A stretch of DNA of 6,249 nt from an uncultured Dokdonia sp. Lineage in GTDB: Bacteria; Bacteroidota; Bacteroidia; Flavobacteriales; Flavobacteriaceae. A program made the translations under genes and the position numbers. Where the stretch lies: assembly GCA_937124495.1 (NCBI GenBank), contig CAKZKZ010000534.1:1-6249 (forward strand), written 5' to 3'. This document shows positions 5,696 to 6,249 of this stretch, one piece after another. The notes below the pieces were generated by a model. The model did not search any database and was not told the origin of the DNA. It worked only from the letters and a program-made list of their open reading frames with translations. Numbering within the stretch: the first letter of the stretch is position 1; every line of letters begins with the position of its first letter.

Positions 5696-6249
5696 AATTG
5701 CTTCTCAATTAGAGTTGGAGGACATCCGTTAGCATAAACTATCCTAGCGCGAACTATTGTATTATTCTCGCAGGTGATTGGCCTCCCATCCCAAGGCAAA
5801 AAACGGTGTCCATTCTTTGAAACTGTAAAGGTGGTTTGGAATATATCTGAGTAAGCGCCGATAATAAAAAAGTCATGTACGCATCGATCAACAATTACAA
5901 AATCTAAGATTGGGTTATTGTTACAAATTCCACTTTCTAGCTGAACGCTGTAAGTTCTTTCCATTACCAGATCAGGACAAAGTCCATTAAAAACAACAAT
6001 CCTTAAAAACGTTACATCTTGAAAATCATCAACAGGGGTGTTGGGAGTGTAAGCCACAGGGCTAGCGCCATCAACAGCAACACTCCATGTGTCAGAATTG
6101 ACGTCAGAATTAAAAGCATCTAGCGACAAGGCTTTAATCGTGTTTGTCGCATCGTTGTAGTTAAATTGTATGGCCCCCGTATTATTGCAATCGATTTCAA
6201 TAGTATAGGTGCCTGTAACGATAGTGGACTCGCAAGTGCCTAGATAGGT
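5692..6249 (-). CDS. C-terminal part of a beta-rich repeat protein, probable tail tip, fibre or appendage protein (5' end outside window)
   Basis: The frame stays open from the stop at 5692 to the right edge, so 185 residues of a longer protein are visible. The TTG at 6129 is not the start, because 40 codons continue upstream without a stop. The visible part is almost all predicted beta strand with many Thr, Asn, Val and Ile. It holds two related units. TWSVAVDG (54-61) matches TFTVSKNG (140-147), and RIVVFNGLCP (83-92) matches RIVYANGCP (169-177), a spacing of about 86 residues. This suggests tandem Ig-like or PKD-like domains. Conserved Cys occurs at the NG-x-CP turn, with more at 21, 109, 123 and 160, which could form disulfides outside the cell. 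Position at the end of the preceding operon fits a distal tail or host-binding protein. The enzyme or binding target cannot be told from this fragment. Confidence 0.6.
   Translation of the reverse strand, partial: TYLGTCESTIVTGTYTIEIDCNNTGAIQFNYNDATNTIKALSLDAFNSDVNSDTWSVAVDGASPVAYTPNTPVDDFQDVTFLRIVVFNGLCPDLVMERTYSVQLESGICNNNPILDFVIVDRCVHDFFIIGAYSDIFQTTFTVSKNGHRFLPWDGRPITCENNTIVRARIVYANGCPPTLIEKQL

Noticed and set aside
6127..6129. TTG as start of the beta-repeat protein
   Set aside because: The frame continues open to the window edge, and the upstream residues fit the same repeat pattern.
1..6249. tRNA, rRNA, CRISPR array, insertion sequence or att site
   Set aside because: I saw no cloverleaf, regularly spaced repeats, transposase frame or terminal inverted repeats.

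Overview
This window is a late structural (head) module of a tailed double-stranded DNA phage or prophage. Every gene I can support lies on the minus strand, so transcription runs from high to low coordinates. The likely host is a member of the Bacteroidota. Three things point there: A-rich leaders without Shine-Dalgarno sequences in front of the strongly expressed genes, a promoter of the Bacteroidota type (a TTG element, a 20-bp spacer, then TACATTTG), and structural proteins that look like those of Bacteroidota phages. I cannot tell a free phage from a prophage, because no integrase, att site or host gene is visible.

Right part (about 5215-6249). The end of a larger beta-rich protein enters from the right edge. 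It has Ig-like tandem repeats and is probably a tail tip, fibre or appendage protein. Its stop overlaps the start of a 72-residue protein by four bases (ATGA). That gene overlaps a gene of about 93 residues with a helix-turn-helix-like C-terminal half. These three look like the end of one transcription unit.

Gap (5025-5214). About 190 bp carry no gene. They hold two direct-repeat copies, a perfect 14-bp palindrome, a promoter and a leader hairpin. This is probably the switch that turns on the head genes.

Centre and left (1-5024). In transcription order the genes are: a ClpP-type prohead protease fused to a coiled-coil scaffold (with an internal start that should give free scaffold), the probable major capsid protein, a 184-residue virion protein (tail-tube or decoration candidate), a 101-residue basic protein, the portal protein, and a head-tail connector candidate cut by the left edge. 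Spacings are short or overlapping (36, 10, -14, 16 and -11 bases), so they form one operon. Scaffold and portal nucleate the shell, the protease removes scaffold, and the connector completes the neck after packaging. Terminase is not in the window.

Most worth a second look: the matched A-rich leaders before the internal scaffold start and the capsid gene, the weak GTG start and missing acidic residue of the protease, the order with portal after capsid, and a carbohydrate-binding-like motif inside the connector candidate.
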